From contig JAJEHI010000135.1 in NCBI GenBank assembly GCA_022823775.1, forward strand, positions 62,001 through 126,000: DNA of 64,000 nt. Reading direction: 5' to 3'. The first letter of the stretch is position 1. Every line of letters starts with the position of its first letter. The position numbers and the translations under genes are program-made. Of this stretch, positions 38,374 through 48,808 are shown in pieces. The notes beneath the pieces were generated by a model, which saw only the letters and a list, made by a program, of their open reading frames with translations, was not told where the DNA came from and did no database searches. This stretch comes from Defluviicoccus sp. GTDB lineage: Bacteria > Pseudomonadota > Alphaproteobacteria > MPNO01.

Positions 38374-39096
38374 TCAACCGCTACCTCGCCCGGTGCCGCT
38401 TTCGCGCGGCGGTTCCGGGTAGGGACGGCCGGTCTGCATGGGGTCCCGCGGATCGCGGCCGTAGCGCCGCCGGGCGATAAGGCGGCGCCGCGCCACGACC
38501 AGCTTCAGCGACCAGACATAGCCTATCCAGGCGGCGGCAACCGCGTAGGGCGGGCAGCCCACCAGCATCGCGAGCCCCCACCCCGCGACGGTGGCAATGC
38601 CTTCGAGAAAGATGGCGATGCCTTCGTGAAACATGTCCGGGATCCAGCTCGCGCCCGGCAGGTAGTCGGTCGCCGGGTCCGCCTCGATACTGGCGTCCCG
38701 GTGCTCGATGAAGCCGCCATAGCCGGTGAGGTCGTCCCATCGCCCGAGAACCAGCTGCCCGGTCACGTAGAACATGTAATAGGCCGGCAGCACGGTCGCG
38801 AAATTGGTCACCCAGGTCCATGCCATCGCGTGGATCACGTTGAAGTCCCAGCGCGGCGCGAAGCGGCGGACCGCCAGCCAGTGCGCCAGTACGAACATCA
38901 TTTGGATGCCCACGGTCGGCGTCATCGCCCAGAACAGCCCGACCGCCACGCCGCGGGCGGTGTATTGCGGCGGATGCCGGCTGCGCTTTACGGGAACCAC
39001 GAAACGGTATCGCAGCCAGCGGCCGAACCGGACCAGACCGTTGCGGCGCCGATAGGGCTGTGTCCCGGCCGCAGGCAAGCTCCGCCCCTCCGTCAT
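38374..39096 (-). CDS. DUF2062 domain-containing protein
   Basis: PPQYTARGVAVGLFWAMTPTVGIQMMFVLAHWLAVR. Confidence 0.85.
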   Translation of the reverse strand: MTEGRSLPAAGTQPYRRRNGLVRFGRWLRYRFVVPVKRSRHPPQYTARGVAVGLFWAMTPTVGIQMMFVLAHWLAVRRFAPRWDFNVIHAMAWTWVTNFATVLPAYYMFYVTGQLVLGRWDDLTGYGGFIEHRDASIEADPATDYLPGASWIPDMFHEGIAIFLEGIATVAGWGLAMLVGCPPYAVAAAWIGYVWSLKLVVARRRLIARRRYGRDPRDPMQTGRPYPEPPRESGTGRGSG

Positions 39097-39133
39097 CCTC
39101 GCCGGCTCGACCGGCGGGTCTCCACCTGCCGCA

Positions 39134-40933
39134 TCACGGCCTCGCCGCGTCCTCGATCACCAACTCGACCGCATCCCGGCCGCGCCACCGATCCGCCTTG
39201 AGGTGCCCGGCGAGGTGGAGCGGGCTGCCCCAGTTCTCCAGCAATGCCTTGCCAAGCGCGGTGTCCGCGGCACGGAACGCCACTCCCTTGAGCCGGGGGC
39301 CGCCGTCCGCGCCGGCGAGGAAACAGCGGACGTGATCGGTGCCGACCACATCGGCGCGCGCCACCGTGACCCGCGGGAGAGCGAAGCGCGGCCGCGGGTT
39401 GCCGGCGCCAAACGGACCGACCGCTTCGAGCGCGCCGACGATATTTGCGGTGGCGCCTTTCGGCGTCAAGGCGCCGTCGATGGCGAGGCCCGCCGCGGGA
39501 ATCCGGTAGTTCAACTGCCGCGCGATGTGCTCGTCGAGGAAGGATTTGAGCTCGCCGATCCGTTCGGTCGCGACCGAAAACCCCGCCGCCATGGCGTGAC
39601 CGCCCCCGGCGATCAACAGCCCTTCCTGGCGGGCCGCGATTACCGCCGAGCCCAGTGCCGCCCCTCGTATCGACCGGCCCGAGCCCTTGGCGGTTGCGCC
39701 TTCGATCGCCAGCACGCAGGCGGGACGGTCGAAACGTTCGCGCAGCCGCGACGCCACGATTCCGATCACGCCCGGATGCCAGCCCCGCTCCGCGACCAGG
39801 ATTAGCGGTTCCTTCGCCGCGTCCGTTTCCGCGTTCTGCGCCTCGGCGAGCTCCGTCGCACGGTCGAGCACCTCGGCCTCGATCTCCCGCCGTTCCCGGT
39901 TGTAGCGGTCGAGCCGCGCCGCGATGTCGCCGATTTCGGTCGGATCGTCTATGGAGAGCAGCCGTGCCCCCAGCCCCGATTCGCCGACCCGACCGCCGGC
40001 ATTGACCCTGGGGCCGAGCACGAAGCCCGCGTGGTAGGCGCCCGGGCGTTCGTCCAGTCCCGCGATGTCGGCGAGAGCGGCGATCCCCGGGTTGTCGCGG
40101 CGCGCCATGACCTTCAGACCCTGGGCCACCAGCGCGCGGTTGATGCCCGTGAGCGGCACCACGTCGCAGATCGTCCCGAGAGCCACCAGGTCGAGCCAGG
40201 CCATGAGGTTCGGTTCGGAATGCCCCTCGCCGTACCACCATGCGTCCCTGAGCGCCCGGTTGACCGCGACAGCGAACAGGAACGTAACCCCGACGGCGGC
40301 GAGCTGGCGGCAATCGTTGTCCTCGTCGAGCCGATTCGGGTTGACAACCGCGACAGCCTCCGGGAGCCCCGCCTCGGCGACATGGTGGTCGAGCACGACG
40401 ATATCGATTCCCAGAGCCGCGGCCTCGGCGAGCGGCTCATGCGCGGTCGTCCCGCAATCCACCGTAATCACGACGGAGACGCCCTCCGCCCGAAGCGCGC
40501 GGAGGCCGCCGATATTGGGTCCGTACCCTTCCGACATCCGGTCGGGAACATAGACCGCGAGATCGTGTCCGATGGAGGAGAAGAAGCGGACCAGCAACGC
40601 CGCCGAGGTGGCCCCGTCGACATCGTAGTCGGCGAACACCCCGATCCGTTCTCCGTCGTTGACCGCGCGCACGATACGCTCGCAGGCGCGGTCCATGTCA
40701 CGCAGGGAAGACGGGTCGGGAAGCGCCGCCCGCAGGGTGGGATTCAGGAAATCGTCGACTTCTTCGATGGCGACGCCTCGCCCCGAAAGGACGCGCGCGA
40801 CGATCTCCGGCAGCCCGTTCGCCTCCGCGATGGCAAGCGCGTGCCTGTCCTCGGTCGTTCGCGGATACCAGCGCTTTCCGGTGATCGACCGCGCGACATC
40901 GAGATAGGCGGGGTCCGCTGTCGCCTCGATCAT
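39134..40933 (-). CDS. recJ: single-stranded-DNA-specific exonuclease RecJ
   Basis: GVFADYDVDGATSAALLVRFFSSIG, VLDHHVAE, GGHAMAAGFSV. Confidence 0.96.
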   Translation of the reverse strand: MIEATADPAYLDVARSITGKRWYPRTTEDRHALAIAEANGLPEIVARVLSGRGVAIEEVDDFLNPTLRAALPDPSSLRDMDRACERIVRAVNDGERIGVFADYDVDGATSAALLVRFFSSIGHDLAVYVPDRMSEGYGPNIGGLRALRAEGVSVVITVDCGTTAHEPLAEAAALGIDIVVLDHHVAEAGLPEAVAVVNPNRLDEDNDCRQLAAVGVTFLFAVAVNRALRDAWWYGEGHSEPNLMAWLDLVALGTICDVVPLTGINRALVAQGLKVMARRDNPGIAALADIAGLDERPGAYHAGFVLGPRVNAGGRVGESGLGARLLSIDDPTEIGDIAARLDRYNRERREIEAEVLDRATELAEAQNAETDAAKEPLILVAERGWHPGVIGIVASRLRERFDRPACVLAIEGATAKGSGRSIRGAALGSAVIAARQEGLLIAGGGHAMAAGFSVATERIGELKSFLDEHIARQLNYRIPAAGLAIDGALTPKGATANIVGALEAVGPFGAGNPRPRFALPRVTVARADVVGTDHVRCFLAGADGGPRLKGVAFRAADTALGKALLENWGSPLHLAGHLKADRWRGRDAVELVIEDAARP

Positions 40934-40964
40934 CGGGATCCTCCGCCCCGGCGGCGCAACCGAC

Positions 40965-41957
40965 TCAGCCTCCGGCGTGGTCGAGGCCGGTCTTGCGCTC
41001 CAGGTTGTGGTGCGCCTCCACCAGCCGCACGGTGCCGGTTTTCGAGCGCATGACCATCGAATGGGTGTAGGCCCGGCCGGCTTCGCGCCGCACGCCGCGC
41101 AGCATGGTGCCGTTGGTCACGCCGGTGGCGGCGAACATCACGTCCCCGTTCGCCATATCCAGGAGCCCGTATTTGCGGTCGAGGTCGACGATCCCGCAAT
41201 TGGCGGCACGGCCGCGCTCCTCGTCGTTGCGGAAGATCAGCCGGCCCTGCATCTGGCCGCCGATGCACCTCAGCGCGGCGGCGGCCAGCACGCCCTCCGG
41301 AGCTCCGCCCGAGCCCAGATAGATGTCGACGCCGCTTTCCGGCTGCGATGTCGCGATGACGCCGGAGACGTCGCCGTCGGTGATCAGCATGATCCGCGCG
41401 CCCGATTCCCGCACCTCGGCGATCAGCTCCTCGTGGCGCGGCCGGTCGAGAATGCAGGCGACGAGGTCGGAGACCTCCACGCCCTTGGCTTTCGCGAGGC
41501 TCTCGAGGTTCGCCGCCGGGCTTTCGTCGAGGTCGACCACGCCGTCGGGCAGCCCGCCGCCGACGGCGATCTTGTCCATGTAAACGTCGGGCGCGTTGAG
41601 AAACCCGTCTTCCTCGGCCATGGCGATGACGGCCAGCGCGTTGGTCAGACCCTTGGCGGTGATCGTGGTGCCTTCGAGGGGATCCAGCGCGATGTCGATC
41701 TTGGGCCCGCCGCCCGCGCCGACCTTCTCGCCGATATAGAGCATCGGCGCTTCGTCGCGCTCGCCCTCGCCGATCACCACCGTGCCGTCTATGGCAAGGC
41801 TGTTGAGCGCCGCGCGCATCGCATCGACCGCGACTTGATCGGCGGCCCGCTCGTCCCCGCGACCCATCAGCCGCGATGCGGCGAGTGCCGCCGCCTCGGT
41901 CACCCTGACCGCCTCGAGCGCAAGGTTTCGGTCCATTTTCGAGGCGGGTTCGGTCAT
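40965..41957 (-). CDS. glpX: class II fructose-bisphosphatase
   Basis: MDRNLALEAVRVTEAAALAASRLMGRGDERAADQVAVDAMR, IALDPLEGTTITAKG. Confidence 0.96.
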   Translation of the reverse strand: MTEPASKMDRNLALEAVRVTEAAALAASRLMGRGDERAADQVAVDAMRAALNSLAIDGTVVIGEGERDEAPMLYIGEKVGAGGGPKIDIALDPLEGTTITAKGLTNALAVIAMAEEDGFLNAPDVYMDKIAVGGGLPDGVVDLDESPAANLESLAKAKGVEVSDLVACILDRPRHEELIAEVRESGARIMLITDGDVSGVIATSQPESGVDIYLGSGGAPEGVLAAAALRCIGGQMQGRLIFRNDEERGRAANCGIVDLDRKYGLLDMANGDVMFAATGVTNGTMLRGVRREAGRAYTHSMVMRSKTGTVRLVEAHHNLERKTGLDHAGG

Positions 41958-41977
41958 GATCCGACTCCTTTCGCGCG

Positions 41978-43273
41978 TCAGCTTATCAACGATTCGATCC
42001 GAATCATGCGCGGAGGCTGCACCACGCTCCCGAGCGTCTCGATCCGCGCGAGCGCCCGCGCCATCGCGGCCTCTTCGGTCTCGTGGGTGGTGAGCACGAC
42101 CGGCACCGCTTCGCCCGGCGCGCGGCCGCGCTGGATCATCGATTCCATCGAAATCTCCTCGTCGCGGAGCGCGGCAGCCACATCGGCGATGACGCCCGGC
42201 CGGTCGAGCACCATCAACCGCAGGTAATAGGGGCCGGCATGTCGGTCCATCGCCGCGGTCCCGGGCGGGGCGAGCCTGGCGGCCGGAACCGCGAAGACCG
42301 GCAGCCGGAGGCCGCGCGCCAGATCGACCAGATCGGCGACAACCGCGGACGCGGTCGGGCCAGCCCCCGCGCCGCGCCCTTCGAAGACCGCCGTCCCCAC
42401 GCTGTCCCCCTCGGCGACGACCGCGTTGAACACGCCCTCCACGCCGGCCAGCGGCGCGGTTTCGGGAATCATGCAGGGGTGGACCCGCTGCTCGATACCG
42501 TGCCCGGTGCGCCGGGCGATGCCGAGCAGCTTGATCCGGTAGCCGAGCTCGTCGGCGAAGACGATGTCGTCGGCCGATACATGGCGGATGCCCTCGACAT
42601 GCACGCCGTCGAAGTCGATCTCGGTGCCGAAACCGAGCGCGGTCAGGATCGCGAGCTTGTGCGCCGCGTCGATGCCGTCGATGTCAAAAGCGGGGTCGGC
42701 CTCGGCATAGCCCAGGGCCTGCGCGTCGGCGAGAACCTCGTCGAACGGCCGGCCGGTCTCGCGCATCTGGGTCAGGATGTAGTTGCAGGTCCCGTTGAGG
42801 ATCCCGTATATCGCCGAAATCCGGTTGGCGGCGAGTCCTTCCCGCAACGCCTTGACGATCGGAATGCCGCCCGCGACGGCCGCCTCGTAGCCGAGGGTCC
42901 GTCCGGTCTCCTCGGCCTGTCTCGCGAGGCGGGTGCCGTGCCTCGCGAGCAGCGCCTTGTTGGCGGTGACGATGTCGCGTCCGGCGTCGAGCGCGGCCTC
43001 GCATGCCGCCTTCGCGATCCCGTCCTCCCCGCCGATCAGCTCGACGAATACATCCGCGTCCGCATTGCGCGCCATATCGACCGCATCGTCGAACCAGGCG
43101 ACGCCGTCAAGATCGAGGCCCCGGTCCCGGGTCCTGTCCCGCGCCGACACGGCGACCACTCTGATCGGGCGTCCCGCGCGGCCCGCGAGCGTTTCGGCCT
43201 GCTCCCTGAGCAGGGCGAATACGCCAGCGCCGACCGTGCCGAGTCCGGCGAGCGCGACGCCGAGCGGTGCCAT
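41978..43273 (-). CDS. hom: homoserine dehydrogenase
   Basis: VALAGLGTVGAGVF, GGIPIVKALREGLAANRISAIYGILNGTCNYILTQM; C-terminal ACT-like region. Confidence 0.97.
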   Translation of the reverse strand: MAPLGVALAGLGTVGAGVFALLREQAETLAGRAGRPIRVVAVSARDRTRDRGLDLDGVAWFDDAVDMARNADADVFVELIGGEDGIAKAACEAALDAGRDIVTANKALLARHGTRLARQAEETGRTLGYEAAVAGGIPIVKALREGLAANRISAIYGILNGTCNYILTQMRETGRPFDEVLADAQALGYAEADPAFDIDGIDAAHKLAILTALGFGTEIDFDGVHVEGIRHVSADDIVFADELGYRIKLLGIARRTGHGIEQRVHPCMIPETAPLAGVEGVFNAVVAEGDSVGTAVFEGRGAGAGPTASAVVADLVDLARGLRLPVFAVPAARLAPPGTAAMDRHAGPYYLRLMVLDRPGVIADVAAALRDEEISMESMIQRGRAPGEAVPVVLTTHETEEAAMARALARIETLGSVVQPPRMIRIESLIS

Positions 43274-44508
43274 CAGGCTTGGACCGTCTGCTTCGGCGCC
43301 GAGACGAGCCGGTCGGTATCGGCCAGGAAGCGGCGGACGTTGCGTGCCGCCTGGCGGATACGGTGCCGGTTCTCGACCAGCGCGATCCGCACGTAGCCTT
43401 CGCCATATTCTCCGAATCCGACGCCCGGAGAGACGGCCACCTTCGCCTCCTCCAGCAGGAGCTTGGAAAATCCGAGCGATCCGATGTTGGAAAACCGGGG
43501 CGGAATCGGCGCCCAGGCGAACATGGTGGCGCCCGGCGGCGGGATCTCCCATCCCGCGGCGCTGAAGCTTTCCACCAGCACGTCCCGCCGCCGGCGATAG
43601 AGTGCGCGGGTTTCCTCGATGCACTCCTGCGGGCCGTTGAGCGCCGCCACCGCGGCGACCTGGACCGGGGTGAAGGCGCCGTAATCGAGATAGGACTTCA
43701 CCCGTGCCAGCGCCTCGATCAGCCTGCTGTTGCCGACGGCGAAGCCGATGCGCCAGCCCGGCATCGAATAGGTCTTGCTGAGCGATGTGAACTCGACGGC
43801 GATGTCGACCGCGCCCGGCACCTGCAGGATGGAGGGCGGCGGGTTGTGGTCAAAGTAAATCTCGGCATAGGCCAGGTCCGAGATCACGTATATGCCGCGC
43901 GACTTGCAAAAATCCACGACCTCCTCGTAGAACCCGAGATCCACGGTGTGCGCGGTCGGGTTGGCCGGGAAGTTGAGAATCACGGCAAGAGGCGCGGGCA
44001 CGCTGTAGCGCGCCGCACGCTCGATTTCCGACAGGAAATCGATGCCGGGACCCACCGGAACATGACGCAGCGCGCCGCCCGCGATGATGAATCCATAGGC
44101 ATGGATCGGATAGGACGGGTTGGGCACGATGACCACGTCGCCGGGGCTGGTAATCGCCATCGCGAGGTTGGCGAACCCTTCCTTGGAGCCCAGGGTCGCG
44201 ATGGCCTCCCGCTCGGGGTCGATCGTCACCCCGAAGCGGCGCTCGTAATAGGCCGCGATCGCGCGCCTGAGCCCGCGAATGCCGCGCGAGTTGGAATATC
44301 GGTGGGTCTTCGGATCCTGCACCGCCTCGACCAGTTTGGCGACGACGTGGGGCGGCGAAGGGGCGTCCGGGTTGCCCATGCCGAAATCGATGATGTCTTC
44401 GCCGGCCGCACGCGCAGCAGCCTTCATCGCGTTCACCTCGGCGAACACGTAGGGCGGCAGACGCTTGATCCGGTAGAATTCCTGGTCGCTTTCGGGCGTT
44501 CCGTTCAT
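43273..44508 (-). CDS. PLP-dependent aminotransferase (AlaC-like), upstream of hom with TGATG junction
   Basis: DFGMGNPDAPSPPHVVAKL, NFPANPTAHTVDLGFYEEVV, SLSKTYSMPGWRIGFAVGN. Confidence 0.93.
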   Translation of the reverse strand: MNGTPESDQEFYRIKRLPPYVFAEVNAMKAAARAAGEDIIDFGMGNPDAPSPPHVVAKLVEAVQDPKTHRYSNSRGIRGLRRAIAAYYERRFGVTIDPEREAIATLGSKEGFANLAMAITSPGDVVIVPNPSYPIHAYGFIIAGGALRHVPVGPGIDFLSEIERAARYSVPAPLAVILNFPANPTAHTVDLGFYEEVVDFCKSRGIYVISDLAYAEIYFDHNPPPSILQVPGAVDIAVEFTSLSKTYSMPGWRIGFAVGNSRLIEALARVKSYLDYGAFTPVQVAAVAALNGPQECIEETRALYRRRRDVLVESFSAAGWEIPPPGATMFAWAPIPPRFSNIGSLGFSKLLLEEAKVAVSPGVGFGEYGEGYVRIALVENRHRIRQAARNVRRFLADTDRLVSAPKQTVQA

Positions 44509-44713
44509 GGGCCTGCCGGTATCCCGTTCCTCTCCGGATCCGCCCGCTTCGGGCGGTTCCTTCGTCGGCGGCGAAACTGCATGGTTTGGCGTGCGCTGAC
44601 AACCCGGCGCGGCGTTCCGGATTGCCTTTCGACCGTCCGACATGCTGCCGAAAAACGCGCTGCAGCGGGGCGCGACGCCGCGGTTCCGTTCCGGCGTCAG
44701 GAGCGGAACGCCG

Positions 44714-46269
44714 TTACAGGAGGGACCAGGCAAGGTCCCTGGCTTCCTTCTCGGTTTCGACGATCCGGTCGTCGGGGATCCGGTCGAGCACATCGAACGC
44801 AAAAAGGGGTCCGTGGATTCGGTCGTTGATGCCGCAGACGACGATCTCGGTGCGGGTCTGCTTGGCGCGATCGATGACCTGGGCCAGCAGGTGAGCGGCG
44901 CTGTCGTCGACGTGGGTCGCTCTGGAAAGGTCGAATATCACGACGTCGTGGTCGCGGATGTCTGCGCCGATCAAGGCGATCAGCTTTCGCGAGGACGACA
45001 CCGTGAAGGAGCCGCGAAAAGCCACCAGCCCTATTCGCGCGGTGAAATCGTCAGGTGCCTCCGCGCTGAAGGTTCTGTCGAGAAGCGGCGTCGAGATAAC
45101 GCTGTCGAGTTCGAGCGATTCCAGTTGCGCGGCGTTCACGATATTGGCGGCGATAACCCCGAACATGATCGCGAAGACCGGATCCACGAAGATTGTCACG
45201 GCCATGACCAGCAGCATGACCGTGGAATATCTCGGGTCCATCCGGGGGATCTTCCGCAGGAACGAGAACTCGATCATCCGCCAGCCGACGAGCATGACGA
45301 TCGCGGACAGCGCGGCCAGCGGCAGCGCGGCCACGTGGGGGCCGAGGCGCAGAATGAGCGCCGCGACGATGACAAGACAGACGATGCCGGCGACGACGGT
45401 TTTGCCGCCGAAGCGGCGCGCCGTCATGGTCGCGATGGTCGCCCCCCCGGGCATGACCCCGGCGATTCCCGCCGCAAGATTTCCCAGGCCGACGCCGAAC
45501 AGCTCGCGGTTCGGATTGTGCCGGGAACCGGTGAAGGTATCGGCGATCAGCGACCACATCAGGGTGTAGACGGAGCTGATCAGGGCGATCAGCACCGCCG
45601 GTCCCACCGCTTTCGGCAGGAAGTCGAGCGACGGAAGCTCGATCACCGGGATCGGCAAACCGACCGGGACGGGGCCCAGCTGATGGATGTCGGGTATGAA
45701 GAGCGCACCGATCCACCCGATCCCGACTGCGGCGAGCGGCGCGGGGATGAATCTGCCTATACGGGTCGGCCACAGGAAGATCAGGGCCAGGCAAAAGACT
45801 GCAAGGGCGAGGTCGCTTGTGCCGAGGTGAAACAGCTTCTCGGCCTGCGTCCAGAGGAGCAACACGCCGATCCCCGACATGAACCCGGTGAGTACGATGT
45901 GCGGCATGTAGGAGACGTAGCGGCCGACGCCCGCGAGCCCGAGCACGATCTGGATGGCGCCGGCCATGACAATGACGACCGCGAGTTCCGGCAGCGTCAT
46001 CTCATTGCCCATGACAGCGTCGCGGTGACCACCGCGAGCACCGCGCTCGGTCCGCTCACCATCGCTCGCGTGCCGCCGCAGACGGCCGCAATGATCCCGA
46101 CGATGACGCCGCACCACAGTCCGGCAAGGGGTCCCATGCCGGAGATGACGCCGAGTGCCATGGCGGTCGGCACGTAGGATGCCACGAGGATGATGCCGGC
46201 CTTCAGGTCCGCCCAACCGGTCTCGCGGGCGTAGGGAGGCCGTTTTTCGTTCCGCAGACTATTCAGCAT
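44714..46269 (-). pseudogene. SulP family anion permease with C-terminal STAS domain, split by a frameshift near 46015
   Basis: N-terminus (45997..46269) ADLKAGIILVASYVPTAMALGVISGMGPLAGLWCGVIVGIIAAVCGGTRAMVSGPSAVLAVVTA is in a different frame from the remainder (AVMGNEMTLPELAVVIVMAGAIQIVLGLAGVGRYVSYMPHIVLTGFMSGIG...). Confidence 0.85.
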
Positions 46270-46375
46270 GTTCGGGACTCTCCCGCGGTCCGCGTCCGGC
46301 GGCCGATCCGCCTCGAATGTTAGTGCATGGACGGTTTCCCGGCCAAGCTGGCCGGTCGGTGTCGGCGACGGATAT

Positions 46376-47023
46376 TCAACGCTTGCGTGCCGCCAGAGCG
46401 ACCGCTTCGTCGGCAAGTCGTGCGATTTCGTCGAACCTGGATGCCCGAACGAGAGCGGGACTGACGATCCAGCTCCCGCCGCATGCGAGGACATTGGGCA
46501 GCGCCAGATAACTTCCGAGGTTGTCCGGACCGATGCCGCCGGTCGGCACGAACCGGATGGAGCCGTACGGTCCCGACAGAGCTTTCAGGAACGACACGCC
46601 GCCGCTGGCCTCGGCGGGGAAGAACTTGACCGCCTCGAGGCCGAAGCCCATCGCCTGTTCGACGCCCGTCGGGTTGTTGATGCCGGGCAGGATGGGCATG
46701 CCCGTCTCCACGCACGCCTCCACGACCGCGGGATTGAAGCCGGGCGTGACGACAAATTGGCTGCCGGCTTCACGGGCCAATTCCACCTGTTCGGTGTCGA
46801 GAACGGTCCCCGCGCCCACCAGCATTTCCGGAAATCGCTCCCGCACGATCCCGATGGAAGCCGCCGCCGCCTCCGATCGGAACGTGATCTCCGCCACGGG
46901 CAGGCCGCCCGCCATCAGCGCCTTCGCGAGAGGCGCGGCGGCGGCGCTCGTCTCCAGTTCCACGACGGGCAAGACCCTCGCCTCGCCGAGCCGCGTCAGA
47001 ACGTTCGATGGATTATCGGTCAT
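46376..47023 (-). CDS. eda: bifunctional 4-hydroxy-2-oxoglutarate/KDPG aldolase
   Basis: VAEITFRSEAAAASI, VGAGTVLDTEQ, TPGFNPAVV, KFFPAEASGGVSFLKALSGPYGSIRFVPTGGIG. Confidence 0.94.
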   Translation of the reverse strand: MTDNPSNVLTRLGEARVLPVVELETSAAAAPLAKALMAGGLPVAEITFRSEAAAASIGIVRERFPEMLVGAGTVLDTEQVELAREAGSQFVVTPGFNPAVVEACVETGMPILPGINNPTGVEQAMGFGLEAVKFFPAEASGGVSFLKALSGPYGSIRFVPTGGIGPDNLGSYLALPNVLACGGSWIVSPALVRASRFDEIARLADEAVALAARKR

Positions 47024-47076
47024 GGTTCCCGATCCGACCCCGATTTGCGCGGCGACGGACGCAGCCGAACAAACGC

Positions 47077-47979
47077 TTAGTTGCGCGCAATCAACGCTCC
47101 CGGGGCACCGACCACCCGGGAGGCGATATCGTGTCCGGCCAGAAGGCATCGCCTTTCGTCTTCGCCGCGAAGCAATGCCGCCAGGTAGCCGCCGTTGAAA
47201 CTGTCTCCCGCTGCGGTCGTGTCGACGACGTCGGAAGCCGGGGCGAATTCGGGATGCGCGTCGCGGGCGAGAAATGGCGACACCGGGCCGCGCGCCCCCC
47301 GCTTGATGGCGCACGCGCGCCAACCCGTAGCTGCGAACCGTGCGATTACGGCCTCCTCGCCGGCGTCGCCGAACAGGGCGATCTCGTCGTCGAGCGAGGG
47401 CAGAGCGATGTCGGCGATCTCCCACATTTCGCATATCGAGCGGCACGCGGTCGCCGCATTCTCCCAGAGTTGCGGCCGGTAGTTGGAATCGAAGGCGACA
47501 TGGCACGCTTCGCGCCCGCGCAGGTCGCGCAAGTGAGCGATGAGGCGCTTGCGGGCCGAAGGTTGCAGGACGGCCAGCGTTATGCCCGACAGATAGACGA
47601 TGCTCGCCGCCGGCAGGGCGGCAGGGGTTTCGCTCGATGAGAACAGGCGGCGTGCCGCAGAGTCGTTGCGCCAGTAGTGAAAGCTGCGTTCGCCCGACTC
47701 GTCCGTCGACACGGCATAGATGCCGATATTCCGCTCCTCGTCCGATCCGACTTGCGAAACATCGATACCCTCGTCCTTCGCAGCGCTCAGGAACGCCCGC
47801 GAGAGGGGATCGCGGCCGACGCGCGTGCAATACCCGACGCGGGCCGACGGACCGAATTCCCGAGCGCAATAGACCGCCGTGTTGAAAGTGTCGCCCGCGA
47901 ACCCGACGCGGAAGCCGGCCGCCGGTTCTTGCCGGATCTCGGCCATGACTTCCCCGATGGAGAGCAGGTGAAGTTTCAA
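47077..47979 (-). CDS. kdgK: PfkB family sugar kinase, probable 2-keto-3-deoxygluconate kinase
   Basis: LLSIGEVMAEIRQ...GFAGDTFNTAVYCAR; VDTTAAGDSFNGGYLAALL; next to eda; TTG start assumed. Confidence 0.85.
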   Translation of the reverse strand: MKLHLLSIGEVMAEIRQEPAAGFRVGFAGDTFNTAVYCAREFGPSARVGYCTRVGRDPLSRAFLSAAKDEGIDVSQVGSDEERNIGIYAVSTDESGERSFHYWRNDSAARRLFSSSETPAALPAASIVYLSGITLAVLQPSARKRLIAHLRDLRGREACHVAFDSNYRPQLWENAATACRSICEMWEIADIALPSLDDEIALFGDAGEEAVIARFAATGWRACAIKRGARGPVSPFLARDAHPEFAPASDVVDTTAAGDSFNGGYLAALLRGEDERRCLLAGHDIASRVVGAPGALIARN

Positions 47980-48176
47980 GGATCCGGTGCGGCCGGAGCC
48001 ATGCGCGGCCTCCGATGCTTCGACAGGCGACCGCACGCCAGCGTCGCCCGCCGGTCGGGAGAGCCGCTGTAACCCGGCTTCAAACGGGCATCCCGGTCGG
48101 CTGCGTGCTCAAAGGCGACCTCCGGCCGGTCGTCCGGCAAAGCCCGCGTCAGGACCGTCTCGGACCGGATCGCGTC

Positions 48177-48470
48177 TCAGGCGTCGACCACGTCGAAATG
48201 GCGAATGCTGGGCGGATCCGCGAGGGCCTTCATGAGCCGGTCGCTGGTACCCCTCTCCCGTTGCCAGGCCAGATATTTCTCGTATTGCTCGTGGGAATCC
48301 CACGTCTCTACAACCGCGACGCTATCGGCGTCGTCGGTGTTCTGCAGCACGTCGACGCCTGTACAGCCTTCATAGGCGCGTGTGTCCGTCAGGATCGACT
48401 TGAGGAGCGCAACCAATTCGTTCCCGGTACCGGGTTTTGCCCTGACTTCGAGAATCACCCTTACGGCCAT
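48177..48470 (-). CDS. antibiotic biosynthesis monooxygenase (ABM)-domain protein
   Basis: MAVRVILEVRAKPGTGNELVALLKSILTDTRAYEGCTGVDVLQN...VVETWDSHEQYEKYLAWQ. Confidence 0.88.
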   Translation of the reverse strand: MAVRVILEVRAKPGTGNELVALLKSILTDTRAYEGCTGVDVLQNTDDADSVAVVETWDSHEQYEKYLAWQRERGTSDRLMKALADPPSIRHFDVVDA

Positions 48471-48808
48471 TTCGAGACCTCACTTTCCATCTGTATGACC
48501 AGCAACACCGGCGGTTCGTCGTGCCCCGCCACTCATGCGTCAATCGGTTCTCCGCCGACGGCGCAGAACCCTGCGTCCCCTGCGATATCCGGCGGCGGAG
48601 GCCAAGAGCTCGGGCTGCCACGACGGGCAGATTGACGGTCGGATCGTCGCCGACCCGGGAAATGAAAGCAAGCGCGGTATACCTGCATGGGACAATCTGT
48701 CCGTCGTTCCGTCGGCAGACGCGCCGCTCGGGGACGCAAACCCCGGTCCGGTTCGCCGGTAACCCGAGAAACCGGACCGGGCTCAAGGGAGGGTTTTTCC
48801 GCGGACTT

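Noticed and set aside
48535-48762. 75-aa plus-strand ORF in the 48.5-48.8 kb gap
   Set aside because: No recognisable motif, Arg-rich composition, overlaps the inverted repeat; likely spurious.
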